From assembly GCA_964428185.1 (NCBI GenBank), contig CAYRXH010000034.1, positions 1 through 27,134 of the forward strand: a DNA stretch of 27,134 bases. The letters are read 5' to 3'. Both the position numbers and the translations under genes were made by a program. The DNA comes from CAYMAZ01 sp964428185. Its GTDB lineage: Bacteria > Bacteroidota > Bacteroidia > Bacteroidales > DTU049. Positions 1 through 7,709 of this stretch are shown here, in pieces (the first letter of the stretch is position 1; each line of letters starts with the position of its first letter). The notes under the pieces were generated by a model. That model searched no databases. It worked only from the letters and a program-made list of their open reading frames with translations, and was not told the DNA's origin.

Positions 1-383
1 ATGCAACAGATACAGTCAAAATCGAAATCAATTTTCACGCAAATGGCTTCGGCTTGCCAGTTTTCACTGTTAGAGCAGACGGCGATTCCATTGTGAAGGA
101 AATTGAATGGATTTACAATCCAACCACAACTGTCAATTTTTTTGATGATTCTCCCTTATTCTCGGTTTTTCCCAATCCTGCAAGTGATTTAATCACCATT
201 GAAACCCTAAGGGGTGAAGCCGAACGCATTGATATTTATGATATCAATGGCAGGCTTATACTTTCTGTTTCATCAGGCAGAAGAAACGATATCAATATCT
301 CGACCTGGAATAGCGGAATCTACATTATCAAATGGTCTGACATGCATGGGGTCATTTCTGAAAGTAAATTCATTAAACAGTAA
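1..383 (+). CDS. C-terminal end of a secreted protein with T9SS type A sorting domain (5' partial)
   Basis: The reading frame is open from base 3 to the TAA at 381-383, so this is the last 126 residues or so of a longer protein that begins outside the window. The tail has the type A sorting-domain pattern: FSVFPNPASDLITIE, then YDINGRLI, then WNSGIYIIKW, and a short basic end (SKFIKQ). In the Bacteroidota this domain directs proteins through the type IX secretion system and is normally removed on export. The residues before it (about 1-40) look like the end of a beta-rich domain and do not identify the passenger. A TTG at 54 could be read as a start, but coding similarity continues upstream of it, so I treat the gene as truncated by the window edge. 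Confidence 0.85.
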   Translation, partial: ATDTVKIEINFHANGFGLPVFTVRADGDSIVKEIEWIYNPTTTVNFFDDSPLFSVFPNPASDLITIETLRGEAERIDIYDINGRLILSVSSGRRNDINISTWNSGIYIIKWSDMHGVISESKFIKQ

Positions 384-442
384 TTCCTTCAACAGGCGTT
401 TTATATTCTGCTACTTTTTCATAATAATTCATTATTATGTTA

Positions 443-450
443 TATATTTG
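443..450 (+). promoter_or_regulatory. Bacteroidota -7 promoter box for the bactofilin operon
   Basis: TATATTTG matches the TAnnTTTG -7 consensus of the Bacteroidota primary sigma factor and ends 18 bases before the bactofilin ATG. No clear TTTG -33 element is present at the expected distance. Confidence 0.5.
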
Positions 451-468
451 CAGTAAATAGTAATTTAT

Positions 469-870
469 ATGTCAAAAAACAATCAAGCTGCAGCTGAAAC
501 TCCAAATATTAGCCTGATTGGAGCCGGAACTGTCATCATCGGCGACATTATAGGAAAGGGTGACATTCGCATAGACGGTACACTAAAGGGAAAAATTCAG
601 ACAGAAGGAAAACTGGTATTGGGAAATACAGCAAGAATGGAAGGCGAATTCATTGCCAACAGTGCAGATATATCGGGAAAGGTGTTTGGAAAAATGCAAA
701 TAGCTGAACTCCTCACTATGAAATCCACTTCAAGAATTGAAGGCGATATCAAAGTTGGGAAAATTTCAATTGAGCAGGGCGCAGTTTTTACTGGCAACTG
801 TATAATGAGCAATAGCAATACTAATTCTGCAGTACATGCAGAACAGCCAGATGCAACAGAAAAAGAATAA
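469..870 (+). CDS. Bactofilin (polymer-forming cytoskeletal protein)
   Basis: A 133-residue protein whose residues about 15-115 form the DUF583/bactofilin beta-helix: short repeating strands with glycines at the turns (IGAGTVIIGDI, GDIRIDGTLKG, EGKLVLGNTA, GDIKVGKISI). Bactofilins polymerise without nucleotide at the membrane and scaffold cell-wall enzymes or shape determinants. The short polar N- and C-terminal tails are usual for the family. It is the first gene after a good promoter box and its last 35 bases overlap the start of the AtpZ gene in another frame. The bactofilin-AtpZ order is typical of Bacteroidota, where it usually precedes the ATP synthase genes. Confidence 0.92.
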   Translation: MSKNNQAAAETPNISLIGAGTVIIGDIIGKGDIRIDGTLKGKIQTEGKLVLGNTARMEGEFIANSADISGKVFGKMQIAELLTMKSTSRIEGDIKVGKISIEQGAVFTGNCIMSNSNTNSAVHAEQPDATEKE

Positions 871-1078
871 AAGCAAATTTTTCAATTATGCCAGGTACAC
901 ATCCATGGCAACTCAAATGATTATTATTATTGTTGCAGGTACATTCGGAGGCTTACAGCTTGACAGGTTAGTGAAGACCGGATTTCCGGTTTTTACTGTA
1001 CTTCTCTCTCTTCTTTCGGTTATACTTGCAATTTATATTTCAGTAAAAGACCTTTTAAAAAACGATCAGAAAAAATGA
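836..1078 (+). CDS. atpZ: AtpZ/AtpI-family small membrane protein
   Basis: An 80-residue protein with a basic cytoplasmic N-terminus and two transmembrane helices (about residues 25-42 and 49-71). The first helix carries the AtpZ/AtpI-type pattern GTFGGLQLD, ending in an acidic residue. Members of this family are encoded next to F-type ATP synthase genes and are thought to help c-ring assembly or cation uptake. The chosen ATG at 836 lies inside the bactofilin gene; a second in-frame ATG at 851 is equally possible because neither has a clear ribosome binding site. The stop overlaps the next start by four bases (ATGA). No ATP synthase subunit follows in the window. Confidence 0.8.
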   Translation: MQNSQMQQKKNKSKFFNYARYTSMATQMIIIIVAGTFGGLQLDRLVKTGFPVFTVLLSLLSVILAIYISVKDLLKNDQKK

Positions 1079-1464
1079 AACGTATTATAGATCCATATCT
1101 TCAAAATATTGGTATTCTGACATTTCTTCTACTCATTTCATGCGCTGCCTGGAACTACTTCCTCCCTCAATGGAAAGCAGCTGAGTGGTGGCCATTATAT
1201 CTTGCCTATTTCTTTCTCATCAATGTGCTGTCACATTATCTGCTCACCAATAGCCTGAAAGGAAAACCATCCAGATTTATCGGCATGTTTATGGGTGTCA
1301 CTCTGGCAAAACTGGTTCTGTATCTGACTGCTCTTGTCCTCAATGTAATTTATGCTCCTTTCACAAAAGCATCAATAATTATCCCGTTTCTTGTTTTTTA
1401 TATTACATATACCTTTTTTGAGGTGAAGACTCTTTCGAACCTGGCAAAAAGGAAAAGCCAATGA
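1075..1464 (+). CDS. Four-helix membrane protein, AtpI-like, usually found before atpB
   Basis: A 129-residue hydrophobic protein with four predicted membrane helices (about residues 12-30, 38-56, 68-90 and 98-118) and a basic C-terminus (LAKRKSQ). It starts in a 4-base ATGA overlap with atpZ and ends in a 4-base ATGA overlap with the NUDIX gene, so translation of the three is probably coupled. I recognise the type only by context and architecture: a small four-helix protein often sits between AtpZ and AtpB in Bacteroidota. Function is not known to me; a role in ATP synthase assembly is an inference. Confidence 0.7.
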   Translation: MKRIIDPYLQNIGILTFLLLISCAAWNYFLPQWKAAEWWPLYLAYFFLINVLSHYLLTNSLKGKPSRFIGMFMGVTLAKLVLYLTALVLNVIYAPFTKASIIIPFLVFYITYTFFEVKTLSNLAKRKSQ

Positions 1465-1892
1465 GCCTTTTCACATATAAATATCCCCGACCTATGGTGA
1501 CGGTGGATTGCATAATCACATGCCAGACATCCCCCGGAGAACAATGGATTTTACTCATTAAGCGAGGTAAGGAACCATTCAAAGAGATGTGGGCACTGCC
1601 TGGTGGCTTTGTTGATATGAAAGAAGATCTCTCCGAAGCTGCCCAGCGTGAACTGCATGAAGAGACAGGCCTGCTGATCTCCAACCTAAAACAGTTTGCA
1701 ACTTATGGAAAACCCGGAAGAGATCCGAGAGGGAGAACAATTTCGGTGGTTTTCCAGGCATCAGTGAATGAAAAGTTCTCAGTGACAGGTGGTGATGACG
1801 CTTCCGAAGCCTGCTGGTTCAGCTCTTCTCATCTTCCTGATCTGGCCTTTGACCACAATCTCATCATCAGGGATTTTCTGAAATCAATGTAA
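1461..1892 (+). CDS. NUDIX hydrolase
   Basis: A 143-residue single-domain NUDIX protein. The full Nudix box, G-x5-E-x7-R-E-U-x-E-E-x-G-U, runs from G49 to L71 (E55, R63, E64, E67, E68, G70), so the Mg2+-binding catalytic helix is intact. The N-terminus (YKYPRPMVTVDCII) resembles ADP-ribose pyrophosphatase-like and NrtR-type NUDIX domains of Bacteroidota, but there is no C-terminal winged-helix domain, so it is an enzyme rather than a regulator. Likely substrates are nucleoside diphosphates linked to another moiety, such as ADP-ribose; exact specificity cannot be read. It is translationally coupled to the preceding membrane protein. Confidence 0.9.
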   Translation: MSLFTYKYPRPMVTVDCIITCQTSPGEQWILLIKRGKEPFKEMWALPGGFVDMKEDLSEAAQRELHEETGLLISNLKQFATYGKPGRDPRGRTISVVFQASVNEKFSVTGGDDASEACWFSSSHLPDLAFDHNLIIRDFLKSM

Positions 1893-1933
1893 CACTTTTT
1901 TTTGTAATTTCACATGTTCATCTTACAATAACA

Positions 1934-2677
1934 ATGGATAAATTTGCGATGGTTTTTGCTGCCGGGAGGGGGACAAGATTGGGCGATATTTCAGTTCATA
2001 CTCCCAAGGCTCTTCTGAATATTAATGGCAAGCCGTTGCTTTGGTATATTCTCAGAAAACTCAGCAACAACGGGTTTAACAAAGTGGTTATCAACGTGCA
2101 TCACCTTGCAGAAAAAATTATTCAATTTATTCAAACAACTCCTTTTCCGGAATTAAACATAAGCATTTCTCACGAGCAAAATTTTCTTGCCGATACAGGA
2201 GGGGGGCTCAAAATTGCAGCAACACACTTCACATCTGCTACTCATGTCCTTCTGCACAATGTTGATATCATATCCGACATTTCACTGAATGATCTCTATA
2301 ACACTCATATTCAAAATAATTGTCTTGCAACCCTTGCAGTAAAACAACGCCAATCTTTCAGATATCTCCTTTTTGACGAACAATTTGACATGAAAGGGTG
2401 GCAGAATACCGTAACAGGAGAACAAATTGTCTTCACAAAAAACCCACTTACATCTCTGGCATTTAGCGGAATACATGTTGTTTCTGCTGATATTTTTCCA
2501 CTTCTGCCCAAAAAAGACATATTTTCAATGACACAACTTTACATTGAACTTTGCAGTAAATATCGTATAGCCGGATATCTTCACAACAATAACCAATGGA
2601 TTGATGTTGGTAAACACGAGCAGATACAGGAAGCTCAAAAAATTTTAAATAAAATGGACACTCATGACCTTCATTGA
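1934..2677 (+). CDS. Sugar-1-phosphate nucleotidyltransferase (MurU/HddC-like)
   Basis: A 247-residue nucleotidyltransferase of the NTP_transferase fold. The signature AAGRGTRL (residues 9-16) followed by PK at 24-25 binds the incoming NTP; D111 (HNVDII) and D224 (WIDVG) are placed as the two metal-binding aspartates; DTGGG at 87-91 is the sugar/base contact loop. Size and motifs fit N-acetylmuramate-1-phosphate uridylyltransferase (MurU) and D-glycero-D-manno-heptose-1-phosphate guanylyltransferase (HddC). In Bacteroidota a MurU-like protein often accompanies an AmgK-type kinase, which is absent here, so the sugar remains open. The 3' end overlaps the next gene by 14 bases. Confidence 0.85.
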   Translation: MDKFAMVFAAGRGTRLGDISVHTPKALLNINGKPLLWYILRKLSNNGFNKVVINVHHLAEKIIQFIQTTPFPELNISISHEQNFLADTGGGLKIAATHFTSATHVLLHNVDIISDISLNDLYNTHIQNNCLATLAVKQRQSFRYLLFDEQFDMKGWQNTVTGEQIVFTKNPLTSLAFSGIHVVSADIFPLLPKKDIFSMTQLYIELCSKYRIAGYLHNNNQWIDVGKHEQIQEAQKILNKMDTHDLH

Positions 2678-5534
2678 AAAACTAGCTGCATACATATATC
2701 AAACAAACCCGGAGCTACGGAATGTCATTGTAATATTTCCAAACAGACGGCCTGCGGCATTTCTATACAGGGCTTTGGGAGCATTATCCGGCAAACCCAT
2801 ATTCGCACCCGAGTGCTTCAGCATACGTGACTTCATATTCTCCTATAGCTCATTCAGACAAACAGATAACATCTCACTTCTTTTCAAGCTGTATGATATT
2901 TACAGAGAAACCGGTAATAATGAAAACTCCTGGGAATTTGAACACTTTATAAGTAGTGGGGAAATGATGCTTGCTGATTTTAACGATATTGATCATTCAA
3001 TGGTCAATGCCAGACAACTATTTTCAAATCTCGACGAAGCCAAAGCAATAGAAATGTGGAATCCCGCTAAAGGCGAGCTATCTGGTACAGAGAAACAATA
3101 CCTAGAGTTTTTTAAAAAACTTGAAACGTATTATCATGCTTTCAGGGAAAAACTTTCTGCTGAATCAATGGCATTTGACGGCATGGCATACAGAACTGTT
3201 GCAGAAAGTATTCTTAACGGTAAAATACTGCCTGACAATAATAAAACCTATGTATTTGCAGGCTTCAATGCTCTCAATAAAGCTGAAACAATAGTTATTG
3301 ACCATTTTGTTAGACATGGCAACGTCAAACTTTTCTGGGATGCTGATCTAAGCTATGTACAGGATGAAAAACAAGAAGCAGGGTTCTTTCTGAGAAAAAA
3401 TTTTCAAATCTGGCCACCTGCTGATGACCATACTTTTGAAACTTCTCTGCTTGAGACATCAAAAAAAATAAATATTATTGGGGCTCCACTGCACCTAAGC
3501 CAGTCAAAATATGCCGGTTTAATTGCTGAAAATCTTTTTCTTTCTGATACTTCATCTGTCAATTCCACTGTCATTGTTCCTGCGGATGAATCTACTCTGC
3601 CACAACTGCTTGAAAGTATTCCTGAATGTATTCAGCAGGTGAATATTACTATGGGTTATAGTCTCAGCCATTCTTCTGTATTCAGTATTACAAATGCGCT
3701 GATTAAACTTCATATCAATGCACAGAATCAATTTGTTAGAAAGAAAAGCTACAGATTTTACTATTCAGACCTCATCAATTTTTTCCGCCATTCACTGTTT
3801 GATACTATATTAGAATCATCTGCATCTGTTACAGGGAAAATTTTTTCTGATTCTCTACTCCTATCAAACAAACTCTTTTATTCTCAAGATGAGCTTGAAA
3901 TAATGTTGAAAAACACTTTCGACAAGGCCAATTTTGAAAGAATAATCAGATATTTTAATCAAGCAGAACAACCAGAGATTCTGGGGGGCTATTGCACAAG
4001 GCTTTGCTCCGAAATTTCGGCAGGCATCGGTGAAGACGATTCTTTAACTCAACTTATGTGCAAACGCATGTCACAAGCTGTAGATCACATTAACAGTTAT
4101 GTGGGAAAAGCAGGTTTTCCAATTACATTTCATGGTTTTTCTCTTCTTTTTCAGCGAATAATATCCGGAATACAAATACCCTTTGAAGGAGAACCACTTG
4201 GAGGACTTCAGGTCATGGGATTTCTTGAAACCAGATGTCTTGATTTCAAGAATGTCATTTTTACTAATTTCAATGAGGGATTCATGCCTGCAGGAAGCCG
4301 TCGTATGCTCACATTTATTCCTTTTGATCTCAGAAGAAGTTTTGAGATGAATGTTCCCGGCCACAAGGATGCTATTTATGCATACTACTTCTTGAGACTG
4401 ATTCAACGGGCAGAGAATATCTGGATTCTTTACAATACTGAACCGGATCCCGTCAGTGGAAAAGAAGAAAGTCGCTTCATCAGGCAAATTGATTATGAAC
4501 TATTTCCTGCTTCAAAAAACAAATGGTCTGTAAACAAGTCTGTTCTGAAAATTCCTGCACTTGAGGTCCCTGTAATTCAACATCCGGGCATTGTCAAATC
4601 TTCCCAGATACTTGATAAAATCAACACATTTCACAAGAATGGTTATTCTGCTTCAGGATTAAGTAATTACATTGAATGCCCTTTCAGGTTTTATCTTTCA
4701 AGAATATTACAGGTCAAAGAAGTCCCTAATTCTATTGATGATTCAGTGAGTATGAATGTTCTTGGGGATATTATTCATGAAAGTCTTAAAACAATTTATT
4801 CTTCAACACTAAACAGAAAGGCCGACCAGATATTCTTCAGTGATGCACTGAAAAGAATACAATCTGTCCTTGACCTGGCATTTCATAATCATTATAAAGG
4901 TGGAGATATGAGCAGGGGTAAAAATCTGATTATAAAACAGGTTGCGGCACGGATGCTTACAAATGTTATAAAAGCTGATCAGCGTAATTCTGATCAATAT
5001 CCGGTGATCCCTCTTTTTCTTGAACATGAGTTTGAGTTCACAATCAATCAGAATGATAACAAATACAGATTAAGGGGTACTTTCGACAGGGTAGATAATG
5101 TAAATGGCAATCTTCGCATATCTGATTATAAAACAGGAATGATAGACAGTCTCACTTTACTTAAAAAAGATCAGCCTGAGAACGAACTGAATTTTTCAGA
5201 ACTGAACAAGCAACAACTTCAGCTTCTTTTTTATCTACTGATCAGCAGAAACTGCTCTCAACTTTCACAATTCAGAAATACTGAAGCAGGAATTATTTCC
5301 CTAAGAAAATATTCTGCCGGATTTATCCCGCTCCAATACAGCAAATCTTCAAGCAGTATTCCCGACAGTACCATCCAAGGATTTAAAGAATTCATCATCA
5401 GTATAATAGATGAAATTTTAGACCCAAAAACTCCTTTTATTCCTACAACAAATACTAAAAAGTGTACGTTCTGTCAATTTTCCACTATTTGCAAATATTT
5501 TCAACCGTTTTCAAAGGATGACAATGATGAATAA
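2664..5534 (+). CDS. AddB-like PD-(D/E)XK nuclease with Fe-S cluster cysteines
   Basis: A 956-residue protein with the architecture of AddB-type recombination nucleases: an N-terminal helicase-like region (FPNRRPAAFL near residue 30, without a functional Walker A) and a C-terminal RecB-family nuclease. Nuclease residues visible are H705 (GDIIHESL), D808 (GTFDRVD) and D821-Y-K823 (SDYKTG). Four cysteines, C672 (IECPFRFYL) and C934, C937, C943 (CTFCQFSTIC), match the Fe-S cluster that staples the AddB nuclease domain. AddB works with an AddA helicase-nuclease in double-strand-break end resection; no AddA is in the window. The start ATG lies within the preceding gene's end. Known Bacteroidota proteins of this kind are about 950 residues. 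Confidence 0.88.
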   Translation: MTFIEKLAAYIYQTNPELRNVIVIFPNRRPAAFLYRALGALSGKPIFAPECFSIRDFIFSYSSFRQTDNISLLFKLYDIYRETGNNENSWEFEHFISSGEMMLADFNDIDHSMVNARQLFSNLDEAKAIEMWNPAKGELSGTEKQYLEFFKKLETYYHAFREKLSAESMAFDGMAYRTVAESILNGKILPDNNKTYVFAGFNALNKAETIVIDHFVRHGNVKLFWDADLSYVQDEKQEAGFFLRKNFQIWPPADDHTFETSLLETSKKINIIGAPLHLSQSKYAGLIAENLFLSDTSSVNSTVIVPADESTLPQLLESIPECIQQVNITMGYSLSHSSVFSITNALIKLHINAQNQFVRKKSYRFYYSDLINFFRHSLFDTILESSASVTGKIFSDSLLLSNKLFYSQDELEIMLKNTFDKANFERIIRYFNQAEQPEILGGYCTRLCSEISAGIGEDDSLTQLMCKRMSQAVDHINSYVGKAGFPITFHGFSLLFQRIISGIQIPFEGEPLGGLQVMGFLETRCLDFKNVIFTNFNEGFMPAGSRRMLTFIPFDLRRSFEMNVPGHKDAIYAYYFLRLIQRAENIWILYNTEPDPVSGKEESRFIRQIDYELFPASKNKWSVNKSVLKIPALEVPVIQHPGIVKSSQILDKINTFHKNGYSASGLSNYIECPFRFYLSRILQVKEVPNSIDDSVSMNVLGDIIHESLKTIYSSTLNRKADQIFFSDALKRIQSVLDLAFHNHYKGGDMSRGKNLIIKQVAARMLTNVIKADQRNSDQYPVIPLFLEHEFEFTINQNDNKYRLRGTFDRVDNVNGNLRISDYKTGMIDSLTLLKKDQPENELNFSELNKQQLQLLFYLLISRNCSQLSQFRNTEAGIISLRKYSAGFIPLQYSKSSSSIPDSTIQGFKEFIISIIDEILDPKTPFIPTTNTKKCTFCQFSTICKYFQPFSKDDNDE

Positions 5535-6489
5535 ATATCTATTTTTTATGTTTCTGTTTCTGCTTTCTGCAGTATTGAGTCTTGCTCAAACAGATCTTCA
5601 CAGTCAGTATTATTATAATCAACCAATGCAAAATCCTGCGCTGACAGGTCTCATGGAAAACAAATGGAAACTACACCATTTCAGAAGGTATGAAACTGCA
5701 ACAGATTACAAATCATACAACCAAACCATTGATGCAGAATTAAAAATTGTGTTTTCAAAAGAGGTTGGCGAATACGGTCTGAATATTAAAGAATATTCCG
5801 GGATGATGATGGGAATAGGCATTCTCGACAAGCGAGTAAGGCATGATCATGAAACCGATAAGTTCAGATCTGATTATCTTAGCATTGCTTTTCATAAAAT
5901 CATGAAAAACAAATCTTATATATCTTTTGGATTTCAGCCCGGCTATTCGCGCATGTATGATTCAAAAAAGTTTGATATGAATGCCGGCCTTTCCTTTGGC
6001 AGTAAACAAGTTGAATGCTGGACAGAAGATCAGTATTTTAAAACACAAATCGGAATCTCTGCATACAATCTATTTTCGGAGTTCCGGCATAATGACACAA
6101 GTTATTTTCCTGGTCGCATGATCCAGCTGCATGGCGGCTATCTGATAAAAGAACCAAAACATTTCAATATTTTTCCGAACGCTCAGATGTGGTATGATTC
6201 CGAATTCAGCTTTTCATTTGGTGCAACTGTTTTGTTTTTTCCTATTGTGCATTACAAGTACTATGATAGGGGGAGACTTGGACTTCACTACAGGTCGAGT
6301 AATCATCTGGTGCTTTCCGGAGGGTTCAGAATTTACGGAAGAGCCCAGAAAACCATCTCTCTTGAAATGACCATGAGTTATGATTTCGGGATGAAATTTC
6401 TCGATCTGGAACCCACATATAAGCGAGGACTTGAGTTTGGATTTGTCCTTACTCCACTGAAAAAATGCTGGTCACTTAGCAAATGCTAA
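5524..6489 (+). CDS. PorP/SprF-family type IX secretion membrane protein
   Basis: About 320 residues with a signal peptide (MNKYLFFMFLFLLSAVLSLAQ) and the PorP/SprF opening motif QYYYNQPMQNPALTG, followed by alternating beta-strands of an outer-membrane barrel with aromatic strand ends. PorP/SprF proteins assist T9SS and gliding adhesins, and many act as anchors for particular type B cargo. ATGs at 5518, 5524 and 5527 are in frame; an AAAGGA at about 5513-5518 is well spaced for 5524 or 5527, so I prefer the inner starts. It overlaps the nuclease gene and its stop overlaps the convergent tonB stop by four bases. It is outside a recognisable T9SS core cluster, so it is probably an accessory paralogue. 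Confidence 0.87.
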   Translation: MMNKYLFFMFLFLLSAVLSLAQTDLHSQYYYNQPMQNPALTGLMENKWKLHHFRRYETATDYKSYNQTIDAELKIVFSKEVGEYGLNIKEYSGMMMGIGILDKRVRHDHETDKFRSDYLSIAFHKIMKNKSYISFGFQPGYSRMYDSKKFDMNAGLSFGSKQVECWTEDQYFKTQIGISAYNLFSEFRHNDTSYFPGRMIQLHGGYLIKEPKHFNIFPNAQMWYDSEFSFSFGATVLFFPIVHYKYYDRGRLGLHYRSSNHLVLSGGFRIYGRAQKTISLEMTMSYDFGMKFLDLEPTYKRGLEFGFVLTPLKKCWSLSKC

Positions 6490-7244
6490 TTCCCTAAGCG
6501 AATAAAATTATAGGTAATTGTGCCTTTTTGCTCTTCAGGAGCATCATGATTAACAGAGAATTTGGCACTAAGAGCGGCTTGCTGAGCTTTACGCCACAAT
6601 GAGGGATTTGAGGTCGTTGTTCCCCTGGCTCCGGCAATTGCTTTTGTAACATTTCCGTTTTTGTCTACCCAAATATCAACGACAACCTTCCCCTGATCCT
6701 GCTCGGTATAATCAGGTATGGGGATATATTTTGCAGACCGTCCATGCAGACTGAAATTGGGACCACTCCCCTGACCAGTTCCAGTGCCAGTTCCTGATCC
6801 ATCTCCTGTTCCTTTTCCGGTTCCGGTTCCTGTTCCTGTACCTGTGCCTGCATCCTTTTCCTTACCATATCCTCCATTTTTTGAATTTTGTTTTGAATTC
6901 CAAAATTCTGAAATTCGCTGATCAATAACCTGTTCATTTCTGACTACAGGATTTGCATCAACATTTGAGGCAGTGATCTCTGAGGGATCATTTTGGGTTA
7001 CAAAATTCTCATAGCTTGAGTTTTGCGAATTGTCTGGAGATTTTTGATCAGAACTCTGATCCTGTGATGATTCAGACATGTCTCCTGTCTGTCCACCGCC
7101 ACCTCCGCCCATATCAATCTCAACAGCCATTTCTTCCGGCAAAGGCAAAGGAGTTTTAAACGCAAAGAGAACCAATAACAAGGCAAGCAATACATGAAAA
7201 ACAATTGTGCCTGCTATTCCTCTGATTTTGTGTTTCTTTTCCAT
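6486..7244 (-). CDS. tonB: Energy transducer TonB
   Basis: A 252-residue TonB-family protein, last in an exbB-exbD-tonB operon. Residues 9-29 are a single membrane helix with a conserved His (H17) as in TonB. The periplasmic spacer is unusual: a polyglycine run (46-51), a Gln/Ser/Asn-rich stretch (52-125), then an almost uniform Gly-Thr tract (132-161) in place of the common Pro-Glu/Pro-Lys spacer. The C-terminal domain (about 170-252; VVVDIWVDKNGNV, AALSAKF, ITYNFIRLGN) is the fold that touches TonB boxes of outer-membrane receptors. It uses a TAG stop that overlaps the convergent PorP-like gene's TAA. Confidence 0.9.
   Translation of the reverse strand: MEKKHKIRGIAGTIVFHVLLALLLVLFAFKTPLPLPEEMAVEIDMGGGGGGQTGDMSESSQDQSSDQKSPDNSQNSSYENFVTQNDPSEITASNVDANPVVRNEQVIDQRISEFWNSKQNSKNGGYGKEKDAGTGTGTGTGTGKGTGDGSGTGTGTGQGSGPNFSLHGRSAKYIPIPDYTEQDQGKVVVDIWVDKNGNVTKAIAGARGTTTSNPSLWRKAQQAALSAKFSVNHDAPEEQKGTITYNFIRLGN
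6762..6851 (-). repeat. Low-complexity Gly-Thr codon tract inside tonB
   Basis: Ninety bases encode a run of mostly alternating Gly and Thr (TonB residues 132-161). At DNA level it is a degenerate 6-base repeat (plus strand TTCCGG, TTCCTG, TACCTG units), prone to slippage by whole dipeptides. Confidence 0.8.
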
Positions 7245-7257
7245 GGTTCAGAATTTA

Positions 7258-7285
7258 CATATAATTTCTTGAACGAAATTATATG
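7258..7285 (-). promoter_or_regulatory. Perfect 11-bp inverted repeat between exbD and tonB
   Basis: CATATAATTTC (7258-7268) and GAAATTATATG (7275-7285) are exact reverse complements around a 6-base loop. In the mRNA the hairpin takes in the exbD stop codon and ends about 13 bases before the tonB ATG. No T-run follows it on the minus strand, so it is not a standard intrinsic terminator; it may act in mRNA stability, processing or coupling. Confidence 0.6.
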
Positions 7286-7698
7286 GGTTTTGTTGCAAGA
7301 ATCACCTTATGCTTCGTATTCATTGATTTGTTGATTTGATTCACTGCATCAATCACAAAAACAATATTTTGAACCGAAACACTGGCATCAGCTCTTAATT
7401 CCACTGTTGACTGAGTAGTTCCAAGCAATTCCCGGGAAATCATATCGCCAAGATCAGATTGACTGACCAAATTCTGTCCCACATAAAAATTGACTTGTTC
7501 ATCAATATATACCTGCAGTTTTTTTACATTGGGGTCAAATGTTCTTTCACTAGTACTGCTGGGCAACAATAACTTGATGGCATTTGGACTGACAAGTGTT
7601 GAAGTCAGCATAAAAAATATCAACAGCAGAAACACTAAGTCGGACATTGATGCCGCACTGAAATCTGAACTTCGTTTATTTCTGGTAGTGATTGCCAT
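7279..7698 (-). CDS. exbD: ExbD/TolR biopolymer transport protein
   Basis: A 139-residue ExbD: short cytoplasmic N-terminus, one membrane helix (about 19-38) with the essential proton-path aspartate at D20 (SMSDLVFLLLIFFMLTSTL), and a periplasmic alpha/beta domain (45-139). It works with ExbB as the proton-driven stator that energises TonB. It starts 11 bases after exbB and is followed 34 bases later by tonB. Many Bacteroidota operons carry two exbD genes in tandem; here there is only one. Confidence 0.93.
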   Translation of the reverse strand: MAITTRNKRSSDFSAASMSDLVFLLLIFFMLTSTLVSPNAIKLLLPSSTSERTFDPNVKKLQVYIDEQVNFYVGQNLVSQSDLGDMISRELLGTTQSTVELRADASVSVQNIVFVIDAVNQINKSMNTKHKVILATKPI

Positions 7699-7709
7699 AA
7701 TTCGGAAAA

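Noticed and set aside
4071..4487. 138-codon frame antisense to the AddB-like gene
   Set aside because: It lies wholly within a strongly supported gene and its product has no recognisable domain.
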